From: Clostridiales bacterium
GTDB taxonomy: Bacteria > Bacillota > Clostridia > Christensenellales > Aristaeellaceae
Direction of reading: 5' to 3'
DNA length: 64,000 bases
Assembly: GCA_015056145.1 (NCBI GenBank)
Contig: SVGY01000002.1
Location: 124,001 to 188,000, forward strand
Both the position numbers and the translations under genes were made by a program. Each line of letters opens with the position of its first letter. Position 1 is the first letter of the stretch. Shown here piece by piece: positions 50,998-58,821 of this stretch. The notes beneath the pieces were generated by a model. It saw nothing but the letters and a program-made list of their open reading frames with translations, was not told where the DNA came from and did not search any database.

Positions 50998-51380
50998 CAG
51001 TCGTCCTCCCCTTTCATCATCAGGGTGATCTGGTCAAAATCAAGGGTGTGATAGCGGCGGTAGAGACGGATGGTCAGGGCCAGCATCAGCGCCGTTACGC
51101 TGACGGAAACCACGATGCCCGTCAGCACAAGACCACTGGGCACGGGGTTGATGTAATGCTCGGCGCTGGTGAGGCCATCCCGCAGGATGGGCGCTCCCCG
51201 TCCCTCCACATATCCCAGGGAGGCAAGAAACAGATACACTGCCGTATCCATGATGTTCAGGCCGATGATCTTCTTGATGAGGTTACGGTGCAGAAGCAGC
51301 GTGGTAAAGCCCACGCCGAACAGGATCACCGCCACGATCTCATCCAGATGCTGGTTAATAATCTGCCAGAGGTTTTCCAT
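50997..51380 (-). CDS. mrpC: MrpC (NuoK-like) subunit
   Basis: A 127-residue three-helix subunit homologous to NuoK/MnhC, with LFGVGFTTLLLHRNLIKKIIG and VSGLVLTGIVV-like helices (SGLVLTGIVVSVSVTALML). AAAGGAGG lies before ATG 51380, 2 bp after the upstream stop. It overlaps the next gene. Confidence 0.9.
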   Translation of the reverse strand: MENLWQIINQHLDEIVAVILFGVGFTTLLLHRNLIKKIIGLNIMDTAVYLFLASLGYVEGRGAPILRDGLTSAEHYINPVPSGLVLTGIVVSVSVTALMLALTIRLYRRYHTLDFDQITLMMKGEDD

Positions 51381-51382
51381 CG

Positions 51383-52396
51383 TCACATGCCTCCTTTGCG
51401 GAACAGGGCGTAGAAGGTGTACATGGTGCACATCACGATCAGCCCCACGCAGATATTCAGGGGGAGGATAAATCCGGAGGAGAGGATGGCTCCGGGGGTA
51501 CCCAGCGGCACGCCGCCGGGGATGTGGTTTGCTCCGGTGAAGAAGGAATAGCTCTTCATGCCCGCATAGCAAAGCAGGGGCAGCACACTGATCCACCGGG
51601 TCATTTTGTAGGTGAAGAAACGCCGGGTCTTCTCAAAGCCGAAGGCGGTCAGGTACAGGATGAGGCCTGCACCCATTACCGCACCACCGGAGAAACCTCC
51701 GCCAGGGCTTATGTGGCCGTTGAGCACAATGTAAATGCCAAACAGCAGGATCACCGGGGTGAGGAACTTGGCGGCAAACTGCAGGATGCCGTCGTTCTTG
51801 GGCTCATGGTGGCGGTCGTCGTATTCAGCTTCCAGCATGGCCTTGCTGGGCTTGCCGGGAGCATGGTCGCCCAGCTTCAGCAGGAAGATAACGCCGCAGG
51901 ATGCTACAAACAGCACCGTGGATTCGCCAAAGGTATCAAAGGCACGGTAATCAAGAATCATGCCGGCCACAAAGTTCACTGCGCCGGTTTCGGGAATGCC
52001 CTGCTCAATGTAGCGCTGGGATACCTCGTTATTGTAGGGGTTATCCTCTGCGCCGAAGGGGGGCAGCGCCACCACCGTGCTCAGCAGGAAAAAGATAATG
52101 GCTGCGCAAAGGATGAAGGCAGTGGTGCGGTAGAAGACATTCAGCCATTTTGCGCCCTTGGTCTTGGCCCAAAGATGCATGCGGCGGCTTTCCGCCACTT
52201 CATCCAGCAGCAGTTTGTCCCGGCGCAGTTCCAGCTTTTCCTCTTCCAGCTCCGCCCGTTCAAAGGAGAGCATATCCAGGCCCGCTTCCTCTTCGCCGGA
52301 AACGATGCTTTCCAGCTCGTCATCCAGGGGGCTGTTTTCGCCGCTGAGCCAGCTCATAAAGCGGCTTTTGAAGGTGGAATCATTCTTCTTTGTCAT
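51383..52396 (-). CDS. mrpB: MbhE-MrpB fusion subunit
   Basis: A 337-residue protein joining two units that are separate in archaeal Mbh. The first 80 residues are charged and cytoplasmic. An MbhE-like part follows (about 85-180, AVNFVAGMILDYRAFDTFGEST), then an MrpB domain (about 205-337) with NGHISPGGGFSGGAVMGAGL. It overlaps the upstream DUF4040 gene by 17 bp; GAGGAGG precedes the ATG. The long acidic N-terminal extension (SPLDDELESIVSGEEEAG) is not a family feature that I recognise. Confidence 0.85.
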   Translation of the reverse strand: MTKKNDSTFKSRFMSWLSGENSPLDDELESIVSGEEEAGLDMLSFERAELEEEKLELRRDKLLLDEVAESRRMHLWAKTKGAKWLNVFYRTTAFILCAAIIFFLLSTVVALPPFGAEDNPYNNEVSQRYIEQGIPETGAVNFVAGMILDYRAFDTFGESTVLFVASCGVIFLLKLGDHAPGKPSKAMLEAEYDDRHHEPKNDGILQFAAKFLTPVILLFGIYIVLNGHISPGGGFSGGAVMGAGLILYLTAFGFEKTRRFFTYKMTRWISVLPLLCYAGMKSYSFFTGANHIPGGVPLGTPGAILSSGFILPLNICVGLIVMCTMYTFYALFRKGGM

Positions 52397-52652
52397 GACG
52401 ATCCTCCTCCTCGTCGCCCCGGATGGCGTGAATCTTCTTCAGGGTGATAAAGAACAGTATGGAGGTAACGCCTGCGCCCACGGCAGCCTCGGTAATGGCC
52501 AGGTCGGGGCTTTCCAGCATCATCCACACGATGCTCATCAGTACGCTGTAAGCCATGAAGATAACCACGCTTACCAGCAGATTTTTGCTAAGGCTGGTAG
52601 CCACGGCGCATACCACCAGAAATACCAGCACGATCATCATAAAGGCATTCAT
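52380..52652 (-). CDS. MbhD-like (DUF4040) subunit
   Basis: A 90-residue, three-helix subunit equivalent to the C-terminal part of MrpA and to MbhD. The signature ESPDLAITEAAVGAGV is present. ATG 52652 overlaps the mrpG stop (ATGA). In bacterial MrpA this domain is fused to the NuoL-like part; here it is a separate gene, as in archaeal Mbh and Mbs operons. Confidence 0.88.
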   Translation of the reverse strand: MNAFMMIVLVFLVVCAVATSLSKNLLVSVVIFMAYSVLMSIVWMMLESPDLAITEAAVGAGVTSILFFITLKKIHAIRGDEEEDRHDKEE

Positions 52653-52972
52653 TTGCGGATCAGCTCCATTTCCTTTTCCGGGTGTTCGTTGGTGGCGATT
52701 TCCAGCCGGGCGATAAGGTGGCTGGCAGTGGGGCTGGTAAGCAGCACAAACAGGCAGGTAATCAGGCATTTTGCAATGACGAAACCGTCATTATGGCTGA
52801 TGGAGAGGCCCAGCATGATCATGATCAGGCCCAGGGTATCGCCCATGGAGGCGGCGTGCATGCGGTTGAGCACATAGCGGAAGCGGTATTGCCCCACCAC
52901 GCCGCTGAGGAAAAAGAACAGCCCGCCTGCGATCAGGGCGGCGGTCAGCCCGAAACGGATCCACTCAATCAT
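52649..52972 (-). CDS. mrpG: MrpG subunit
   Basis: A 107-residue three-helix protein of the MnhG/PhaG family with YVLNRMHAASMGDTLGLIMIM and LTSPTASHLIAR. It overlaps mrpF by 8 bp and the DUF4040 gene by 4 bp. Confidence 0.9.
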   Translation of the reverse strand: MIEWIRFGLTAALIAGGLFFFLSGVVGQYRFRYVLNRMHAASMGDTLGLIMIMLGLSISHNDGFVIAKCLITCLFVLLTSPTASHLIARLEIATNEHPEKEMELIRK

Positions 52973-53288
52973 GGCTTTCTGCCTCCTTTTGCCTTTCGGC
53001 TTTTTCCCGTTTTTCCAGGGCTACGCCGATGTATACCTTGCACAAAACCACCACTGCCAGGAAGCCCAGCAGGGCGTAGATCAGCGCAACATCCATCAGA
53101 TAACCCTCGCTGAGCATAGCCGCCAACACAGCGATCATGGCAAGGGTCAGGGTGCAGATCATGTTGATGGCCACCACCCGGTCCGCAATGCGGGGGCCCA
53201 GAATGGCCCGGATCAGGCAAGCCATGGTAAGCAGGCTCAAAACCACCAGCACAGCGGTGTGAAGAATCTGATATGAGTTGTGGATCAT
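52965..53288 (-). CDS. mrpF: MrpF subunit
   Basis: A 107-residue three-helix protein of the MnhF family: IRAILGPRIADRVVAINMI and YLMDVALIYALLGFLAVVV. It overlaps mrpE by 4 bp (ATGA). Confidence 0.9.
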   Translation of the reverse strand: MIHNSYQILHTAVLVVLSLLTMACLIRAILGPRIADRVVAINMICTLTLAMIAVLAAMLSEGYLMDVALIYALLGFLAVVVLCKVYIGVALEKREKAERQKEAESHD

Positions 53289-53767
53289 TGCTTCTGCTCC
53301 TCCCCGATGGCTTTTTCCATTTCCAGCAGCTGGGTCTGGAAATCCAGCGTATCAATATCCGCCGCCAGGGACTGATCCAGGCAATGGATAATCATTTCCC
53401 CGTCCTCCTGCATCAGCACCGTAATGGTGCCGGGGGTCATGGTAATGCTGTTGGCCAGAATGCAGCGGGCCCCGGGGCTTTTCAGCGGGCTGTGGAAGCT
53501 GACCAGCTTTGGCTCCGGCTTTCTGCGGGAATAAAGGAAGGGCAGCAGGGCCAGGTTGCTTTTGATGATCTCCTTAAGCAAGGTCCAGGCATAGCGGAAC
53601 CCCCTGGGAATGAGCCGCAGCATCTGCAGTTCTCTCCGGGGGCTGTAATCCAGAAATTTTACACAAAACCAGTATAGAAGCGCAGCTATCACCACGCCGA
53701 AAATAACGATCTCCCATGTGATTTTTCCGTTCAGAATCACAAAGAGGGCAAAGAACAATACCGCCAT
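53285..53767 (-). CDS. mrpE: MrpE subunit, first gene of antiporter operon
   Basis: A 160-residue MnhE-family protein: two N-terminal hydrophobic segments, then the cytoplasmic domain with KSNLALLPFLYSRRKPEPKLV, ANSITMTPGTITV and the IHCLD stretch. It begins the operon order E-F-G-D'-E'B-C-D, the same as archaeal mbhA-H. AAAGGAAG precedes the ATG. The operon promoter is 72 bp upstream. Confidence 0.9.
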   Translation of the reverse strand: MAVLFFALFVILNGKITWEIVIFGVVIAALLYWFCVKFLDYSPRRELQMLRLIPRGFRYAWTLLKEIIKSNLALLPFLYSRRKPEPKLVSFHSPLKSPGARCILANSITMTPGTITVLMQEDGEMIIHCLDQSLAADIDTLDFQTQLLEMEKAIGEEQKQ

Positions 53768-53838
53768 GGAAAAGACTTCCTTTCTTTGCGGGCCACGGGG
53801 CAGGGCTCCGTCACCTGAGGGATGGACAAATCTTTTAT

Positions 53839-53867
53839 ATATTACGCCTGTCTGAAAATATTGTCAA
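53839..53867 (-). promoter_or_regulatory. Promoter of the antiporter operon
   Basis: Minus strand TTGACA, 17-bp spacer, TAATAT: a near-consensus sigma-A promoter. Confidence 0.85.
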
Positions 53868-53916
53868 ATTATGATTTGGCAAAGAAAACATGTATGTTTT
53901 TACCATTTCCGGTGAA

Positions 53917-53962
53917 GGCTACCAGTAGCCAACATCCCGGCTGTACCGGGGAGAGCTTTTTT
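53917..53962 (+). other. Structured leader of sleB with terminator-like stem
   Basis: GGCTA-CCAG-TAGCC (53917-53930) is followed by TCCCGG-CTGTA-CCGGGGA (53935-53952), then GAGAGC and six T directly before the Shine-Dalgarno TTGGAGGG. It may be an attenuator or an upstream terminator. No riboswitch class could be matched. Confidence 0.35.
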
Positions 53963-53976
53963 GGAGGGATATGTTC

Positions 53977-54654
53977 ATGAGGGAAAACTTCGATATAAAA
54001 GAATTTGCCCTGCAGCTGCTGGCTGCGCTGGCCACCTTTGCGCTGTTTGTGCTGGTGGTGCGGGCCGACGGTGAAATTGGCTGGGGCAACAAAAGCGAAC
54101 AGGTGAGGCAGATACAGCAAAAGCTCATCAACTGGGGCTACATGTCCGGCACGGCAGACGGGGTCTTCGGCCAGAAAACCTACGACGGTGTGGTTCGGTT
54201 CCAGCGCAGCCACGGCCTTGCTGCGGACGGCATCGTGGGCAGGCGCACCGCCGAAGCGCTGGGCATCAGTCTGGGCAGCAGCGTATCCGCCTCGGCCTAC
54301 AACGAAAGCGAAAGCTATATGCTGGCAAGGCTCATCCATGGAGAGGCCCGGGGCGAACCCTATGTGGGCAAGGTAGCCGTGGCGGCGGTGGTGCTGAACC
54401 GGGTCAAAAGCGCATCCTTTCCCAATACCATCGCCGGTGTGATCTTTCAGGCCGGAGCCTTTGATGCGGTAAAGGACGGCCAGTACAATCTCACCCCGGA
54501 TGCAGACAGTATCCGGGCTGCCAAGGATGCCCTCAATGGCTGGGATCCCACCGGGGGCTGCCTGTACTACTTCAACCCGGAAACCGCCACCAGCAAATGG
54601 ATATGGACCCGCACCATTCAGCTGACCATCGGCAAGCATCATTTCGCTATATAA
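53977..54654 (+). CDS. sleB: Spore cortex-lytic enzyme SleB
   Basis: A lytic transglycosylase that degrades cortex peptidoglycan during germination. The 225 residues have an N-terminal hydrophobic segment (about 8-28), a PG_binding_1 domain (about 36-95, INWGYMSGTADGVFG), and the Hydrolase_2 domain from about 112 (MLARLIHGEARGEPYVGKVAVAAV split over the helix, with catalytic Glu in HGEARGEP). ATG 53977 is chosen because TGGAGGG lies 8 bases away; an ATG 6 bases earlier is too close. ypeB follows at 30 bp. Confidence 0.93.
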   Translation: MRENFDIKEFALQLLAALATFALFVLVVRADGEIGWGNKSEQVRQIQQKLINWGYMSGTADGVFGQKTYDGVVRFQRSHGLAADGIVGRRTAEALGISLGSSVSASAYNESESYMLARLIHGEARGEPYVGKVAVAAVVLNRVKSASFPNTIAGVIFQAGAFDAVKDGQYNLTPDADSIRAAKDALNGWDPTGGCLYYFNPETATSKWIWTRTIQLTIGKHHFAI

Positions 54655-54684
54655 AGAAACCACAGCGGGTACAAGGAGCAAACC

Positions 54685-56016
54685 ATGAAAAAGCGAACGC
54701 ATTCCATTCTGTATTCCTTGCTGGGGCTGGGCGTGATGGTCACTCTGTTTTTCGCTCTCTACCATGCCAGCGAAGCGGTGCGGGCCAAGGACGCACTGGA
54801 GATCAACTACACCCAGCGTTTAATGGAAAGCCGGGAAAACCTCAGCGCCATTTCCCTGGGCCTGGGCAAGCTGCCAGCCGCCGGGGAAAACCATACCATC
54901 ATCCAGCTCTTGTCCGGCGCAGGCGTACGGGCTGAGGGCCTGGTGGGCGATCTGAGCTCTCTGCCCCTTTCCCATGCCGCTATGGAAGATGCCATCATAT
55001 TCTGCAACCAGCTGTCGGAGTACACAGGTCTGCTGCTGGACAAGCTGGCTTCCGGCCGAAGCCTGACGGAAAAGGAGCGGGAGACTTTGGCCGGGCTCTG
55101 CAGCCAGTGCAGGCTGCTGGAGGGCCAGTTTGCCCTCGCCTGGGATACCATGCTCCAGGACAGCCTGCGCCTTTCCCCGCAGGATAACGTATTCTATCAG
55201 GAACCATCCGCCGCAAGCCGTCCGCTGGAAATCGCCGGGGCTGCGGGCATGGCGTACCCCTCCATGGTATATGACGGCGCATTTTCCCATGCCCGCAGCA
55301 CAGGCGTACCCAAGGCTCTTGGCAGCAAGGCAGTCACCGCCGAGGAGGCCATCCGCATCGCAACGGAGTATATTGGTGCGCCCCGGGTAACAAGCGCCGT
55401 GCACGGGGCGGATATTTCCGGTGATCTGTCCTGCTATGGCGTCACCCTTACCCTTGGGGACGGCACAGTGCTCAATGCAGCAGTAACCCGGCAGGGCGGC
55501 CAGCTGCTGTGGATCATGCCGGAGCATGCCTCCTTCAGCGCAGCCCTCACCCTGGAGGAATGCCGCAGGAGCGCTGAATACTTTTTGCTCAATCACGAAT
55601 ACGGCCCCATGGAAATTGTGGATTACCAGGTATATGACGGCATGGCGGTATTGAACTTTGTTTCTGTGCAGGATGGGGCGTTGCTCTATCCCGACCTTGT
55701 AAAGGTGCAGCTGCGCATGGATACCGGCGAGGTGGTGGGGCTGGAGGCACACGATTACATCATGAATCACACCCGACGGCAAAAGCTGGAAGCCGCCCTC
55801 AGCCCCGAAGCAGCGCTGGAAAAGGTGCAGGGGCGGCTGGAAAATGCGGAGGTGCGTCTGTGCCTGATTCCCTGGCAGCAGCAGGAAAGGCTCTGCTACG
55901 AGCTGAAAGGCAGCCTGGACGGGCAGGAGTACCGCATCTACATCGACGCAAACACCGGCGAGGAAGTGGAAGTACACATGACGGTGGACGGCACCGACGG
56001 CCCCCTGAGCGTGTAA
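54685..56016 (+). CDS. ypeB: Germination protein YpeB
   Basis: A 443-residue partner that stabilises and localises SleB in the spore. The N-terminal membrane segment (about 8-28) is followed by a helical region (30-160) and three PepSY-type repeats (for example AVTAEEAIRIATEYIG, LTLEECRRSAEYFL, LSPEAALEKVQGRL). Length and partner gene match the family. Together with sleB and gerM it is the main evidence for sporulation. Confidence 0.93.
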   Translation: MKKRTHSILYSLLGLGVMVTLFFALYHASEAVRAKDALEINYTQRLMESRENLSAISLGLGKLPAAGENHTIIQLLSGAGVRAEGLVGDLSSLPLSHAAMEDAIIFCNQLSEYTGLLLDKLASGRSLTEKERETLAGLCSQCRLLEGQFALAWDTMLQDSLRLSPQDNVFYQEPSAASRPLEIAGAAGMAYPSMVYDGAFSHARSTGVPKALGSKAVTAEEAIRIATEYIGAPRVTSAVHGADISGDLSCYGVTLTLGDGTVLNAAVTRQGGQLLWIMPEHASFSAALTLEECRRSAEYFLLNHEYGPMEIVDYQVYDGMAVLNFVSVQDGALLYPDLVKVQLRMDTGEVVGLEAHDYIMNHTRRQKLEAALSPEAALEKVQGRLENAEVRLCLIPWQQQERLCYELKGSLDGQEYRIYIDANTGEEVEVHMTVDGTDGPLSV

Positions 56017-56055
56017 CATATACAATATATAGTGGTAATTCCTTCTGATATGTGG

Positions 56056-56101
56056 TACAATTTAGGCAAAACAGGAAAGGCTTCCGCAAAGGGGCCTTTT
56101 T
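56056..56101 (+). promoter_or_regulatory. Extended -10 element and leader hairpin of the HAD gene
   Basis: TGGTACAAT is an extended -10 (56056-56061). Downstream AAAGGC and GCCTTT (56076-56099) form a stem ending in a T-run, which would lie in the leader, or would end the ypeB transcript. Confidence 0.4.
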
Positions 56102-56150
56102 CCCGTATTTTCTCACAGACTTTTTTCCCATGGGACAGGAGGAATCTCTC

Positions 56151-56951
56151 TTGACGGAAACTGAAATCCGCAGAAAACTGGCAGATGTACGCTGCTTTAT
56201 GCTGGATATGGACGGCACCTTTTACCTGGGCGACCAGCTTCTGGAGGGCTCCCTTTCTTTTTTGGAGCGCCTTTCGGAAACCGGCCGCACCAACCTTTTC
56301 CTTACCAACAATTCCAGCAAATCCGCAGAGGTGTATGTAAACAAGCTGCGCCGCATGGGTGTGGAGGATCAGTACTGCAATGTGCTCACCTCCGGTCAGG
56401 CTGCCGGAAGCTGGTGCCTGAGGGAAATGCCCGGCAAGAAGGCTTTCCTTCTGGGCAACCACATGCTGCGCAGCGAGCTTGAGGGCATGGGCCTGCTTTT
56501 CGATGACAAAAACCCGGATTATGTGCTTGTGGGCTACGATACCACCCTCGATTATGCCAAGATGACCGCCCTGTGCGACCATGTCCGGGCCGGGCTTCCC
56601 TACATTGCCACCCATCCCGATTTCAACTGTCCCACAGAAACCGGCTTTGCGCCGGATATCGGGGCCATCATGGCCTTTGTGGAAGCCTCCACCGGACGCA
56701 GGCCCGACAGGATCATCGGCAAACCCAATGTCGGCATTGTGGAGGAGGCCCTGAAGAAAACAGGCCTTGAGCCTCATCAGCTGGCCATGGTTGGCGACCG
56801 GCTCTATACGGATATCGCCACCGGGCGCAATTTCGGCATACTGAGCATCCTGGTGCTTACCGGCGAAGCCTCCATGGATGATGTGGAAAAAAGCGACGTA
56901 AAGCCGGATCTGATCTTCCCCCGCCTTTCCTCCATGAACCATCTTCTGTGA
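56151..56951 (+). CDS. HAD-IIA family sugar/nucleotide phosphatase (NagD/AraL type)
   Basis: A 266-residue phosphatase with HAD motif I DMDGTFYLGD (catalytic D19 and D21), motif II TNNSS, a C2-type cap, motif III IGKPN and motif IV MVGDRLYTDI. The substrate is unknown. The start is TTG at 56151, since ACAGGAGG lies 8 bases upstream and earlier ATGs (56052, 56130) lack a ribosome binding site. The L,D-transpeptidase gene follows after 11 bp. Confidence 0.88.
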   Translation: MTETEIRRKLADVRCFMLDMDGTFYLGDQLLEGSLSFLERLSETGRTNLFLTNNSSKSAEVYVNKLRRMGVEDQYCNVLTSGQAAGSWCLREMPGKKAFLLGNHMLRSELEGMGLLFDDKNPDYVLVGYDTTLDYAKMTALCDHVRAGLPYIATHPDFNCPTETGFAPDIGAIMAFVEASTGRRPDRIIGKPNVGIVEEALKKTGLEPHQLAMVGDRLYTDIATGRNFGILSILVLTGEASMDDVEKSDVKPDLIFPRLSSMNHLL

Positions 56952-56962
56952 GGTGACAAAAG

Positions 56963-58681
56963 ATGAAACGTCTGATGGCTTTCTTTCTTGTACTGCTGAC
57001 TGTGCTGTGCTCCATTCCCTCCTTTGGCGAGGAAGAAGAGACAGCTATACCTCCCTTTGAGCCCATGGAATACGGCGATTCCGGCCCACTGGTCACCTAT
57101 GTGCAGACCCGGCTGACGGAGCTGGGCTACTACTCCGGCAAGATTTCCGGCAACTTCCTGGAGGGCACCCGGGCAGGCCTGCGCCGCCTGCAGAAGGATT
57201 ACGGCCTTGAAGTGACCGGTACCCTCAACGAGGAAACCTACGCCCTCATCCAGACCGCCGAATACCGCATCCTGGAAAACGGCATCGACGGCGATGCCGT
57301 AACCCGCCTGCAGGAAAGGCTCATTGAGCTGGGCTACCTCAACACCAACGCCACCGGCAAATTCCGCTCCGCCACCGAAGGAGCGGTGAAGGCCTTCCAG
57401 CGTCAGCATGGTCTGGAAGCCACCGGCATTGCGGATTTTGATACCCAGCGGCTGCTCTTCGGGGAAGGCGCTTTGCCCAAGGGAGCCACCCCCACCCCCA
57501 CCCCGGATCCCATGAACGATCTGGGCGACGTCAACGACGTGGTCATTGCCGGCGACGGCGAGAGCACCGAGGATACCCGGGACGATGTGCCCTTTACCCA
57601 GCGCATGGTGCGTGGCACCGAGGGCGAGAACGTCAAAAAGGTACAGACCCGGCTGACGGAGCTGGGCTTCTTCGACGGGCCCATCAGCGGCTACTACATG
57701 AACCAGACCATTGCCGCCGTGAAGCGGTTTCAGGAATACAACGGCCTTCTGGCAGAAGGCACCATGAACGAGGAAACCTGGGACATGCTCTTTAACGCCA
57801 CGGATGTGGTGGATATCCACGGCACGCCAAGGCCCAGCCCGGAACCCACTCTGCCCCCCTATTATGTGGTGGTGGACGTGACCAATCAGGTAACTTTCGT
57901 CTACGGCCTGGACGAAAACAACGAATACACCCAGGAAGTAAAGCGCATGATCTGCTCCACAGGCGTTGTGGGCTGCGACAGTACCCCCGGCGACTGGATC
58001 ACCGACGGGCGGCGTGCACGCTGGGCCTATTTCAGCCTCTACGGCAGCCATGCCCAGTACTGGACCAAAATCAACGAAAACATCGCTTTCCACAGCGTCA
58101 TTTACCGCACCGTGGATAATCACGCCCTCAACACCAAGTCCTACTACCGCCTGGGAAGACGGGCCTCCCACGGCTGCATCCGCCTTCTGGTCAGCGATGC
58201 CAAGTGGATCTACGAAAACGTCCGGGGCGGCAGTACCATCCACATCACCGAGGATCTGCCCGAGGATCAGGAGCTGAACAAGAGCCTCCTGCCCCCGGAG
58301 CTGGACCGCAGCTATATGCTGCCAAGAGTAACGCCCCAGCCCACCCCGGAACCGGACTACGCCTTTGACAAGGTACCCCCCTACGAATTCCGCACCCTCA
58401 AAAAGGAAAAGAAGGGCGAGGATGTGTACTGGCTTCAGTGCAAGCTGCGGGATCTTGGGTACTATCACGGCACCGTCACCGGGCAGTACTGGCAGGGCAC
58501 CTTCGATGCGGTCAAGGCCTTCCAGAAGGACAACGGTCTCCGGGCCAACGGCGTAGCCAATGCCCAGACCCAGCAGGCCATCTTTGCGGATGTGCTCTAC
58601 ACGCCTACGCCCGTCCCCACCGATACCCCCACCCCGGAACCCACCTTCACCCCGGAGCCTACCCCTTCTCCGGAGGGATAA
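56963..58681 (+). CDS. Secreted L,D-transpeptidase with four peptidoglycan-binding domains
   Basis: A 572-residue exported enzyme. Signal peptide (1-22) precedes two PG_binding_1 domains (about 38-95 and 110-165), a TPTPTPDP linker, a third (about 215-275), the YkuD catalytic domain (about 290-425, ASHGCIRL with the nucleophile Cys near 405), a proline linker and a fourth binding domain (about 475-535), and a TPEPTFTPEPT tail. It should form 3-3 cross-links or attach proteins to the wall. Domain turns LGYYSGKISG, LGYLNTNATG, LGFFDGPISG and LGYYHGTVTG show repeat duplication. Confidence 0.92.
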   Translation: MKRLMAFFLVLLTVLCSIPSFGEEEETAIPPFEPMEYGDSGPLVTYVQTRLTELGYYSGKISGNFLEGTRAGLRRLQKDYGLEVTGTLNEETYALIQTAEYRILENGIDGDAVTRLQERLIELGYLNTNATGKFRSATEGAVKAFQRQHGLEATGIADFDTQRLLFGEGALPKGATPTPTPDPMNDLGDVNDVVIAGDGESTEDTRDDVPFTQRMVRGTEGENVKKVQTRLTELGFFDGPISGYYMNQTIAAVKRFQEYNGLLAEGTMNEETWDMLFNATDVVDIHGTPRPSPEPTLPPYYVVVDVTNQVTFVYGLDENNEYTQEVKRMICSTGVVGCDSTPGDWITDGRRARWAYFSLYGSHAQYWTKINENIAFHSVIYRTVDNHALNTKSYYRLGRRASHGCIRLLVSDAKWIYENVRGGSTIHITEDLPEDQELNKSLLPPELDRSYMLPRVTPQPTPEPDYAFDKVPPYEFRTLKKEKKGEDVYWLQCKLRDLGYYHGTVTGQYWQGTFDAVKAFQKDNGLRANGVANAQTQQAIFADVLYTPTPVPTDTPTPEPTFTPEPTPSPEG

Positions 58682-58699
58682 TCTTTCTCTGTCACCCAT

Positions 58700-58735
58700 C
58701 CCCGCTTTGCCATAGTGCAGGGCGGGGCTTTTCAC
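58700..58735 (+). terminator. Terminator of the L,D-transpeptidase gene
   Basis: CCCCGC and GCGGGG pair across a 16-nt loop, followed by CTTTTC. Confidence 0.65.
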
Positions 58736-58737
58736 GG

Positions 58738-58766
58738 TTGAAAACCCCTGCCCAGGGTGATATACT
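58738..58766 (+). promoter_or_regulatory. Promoter of the degT-flippase-ATP-grasp group
   Basis: TTGAAA, 17-bp spacer, TATACT, about 56 bp before the first start. Confidence 0.75.
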
Positions 58767-58821
58767 GATACTGGTATATTAGTACCAATTTTCCGATTCC
58801 CTGCCGAAAGAAGGTACCTTC

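Noticed and set aside
53868..53976. Cyclic-dinucleotide riboswitch upstream of sleB
   Set aside because: Some short segments recall ydaO or GEMM motifs, but the conserved core blocks are not there.
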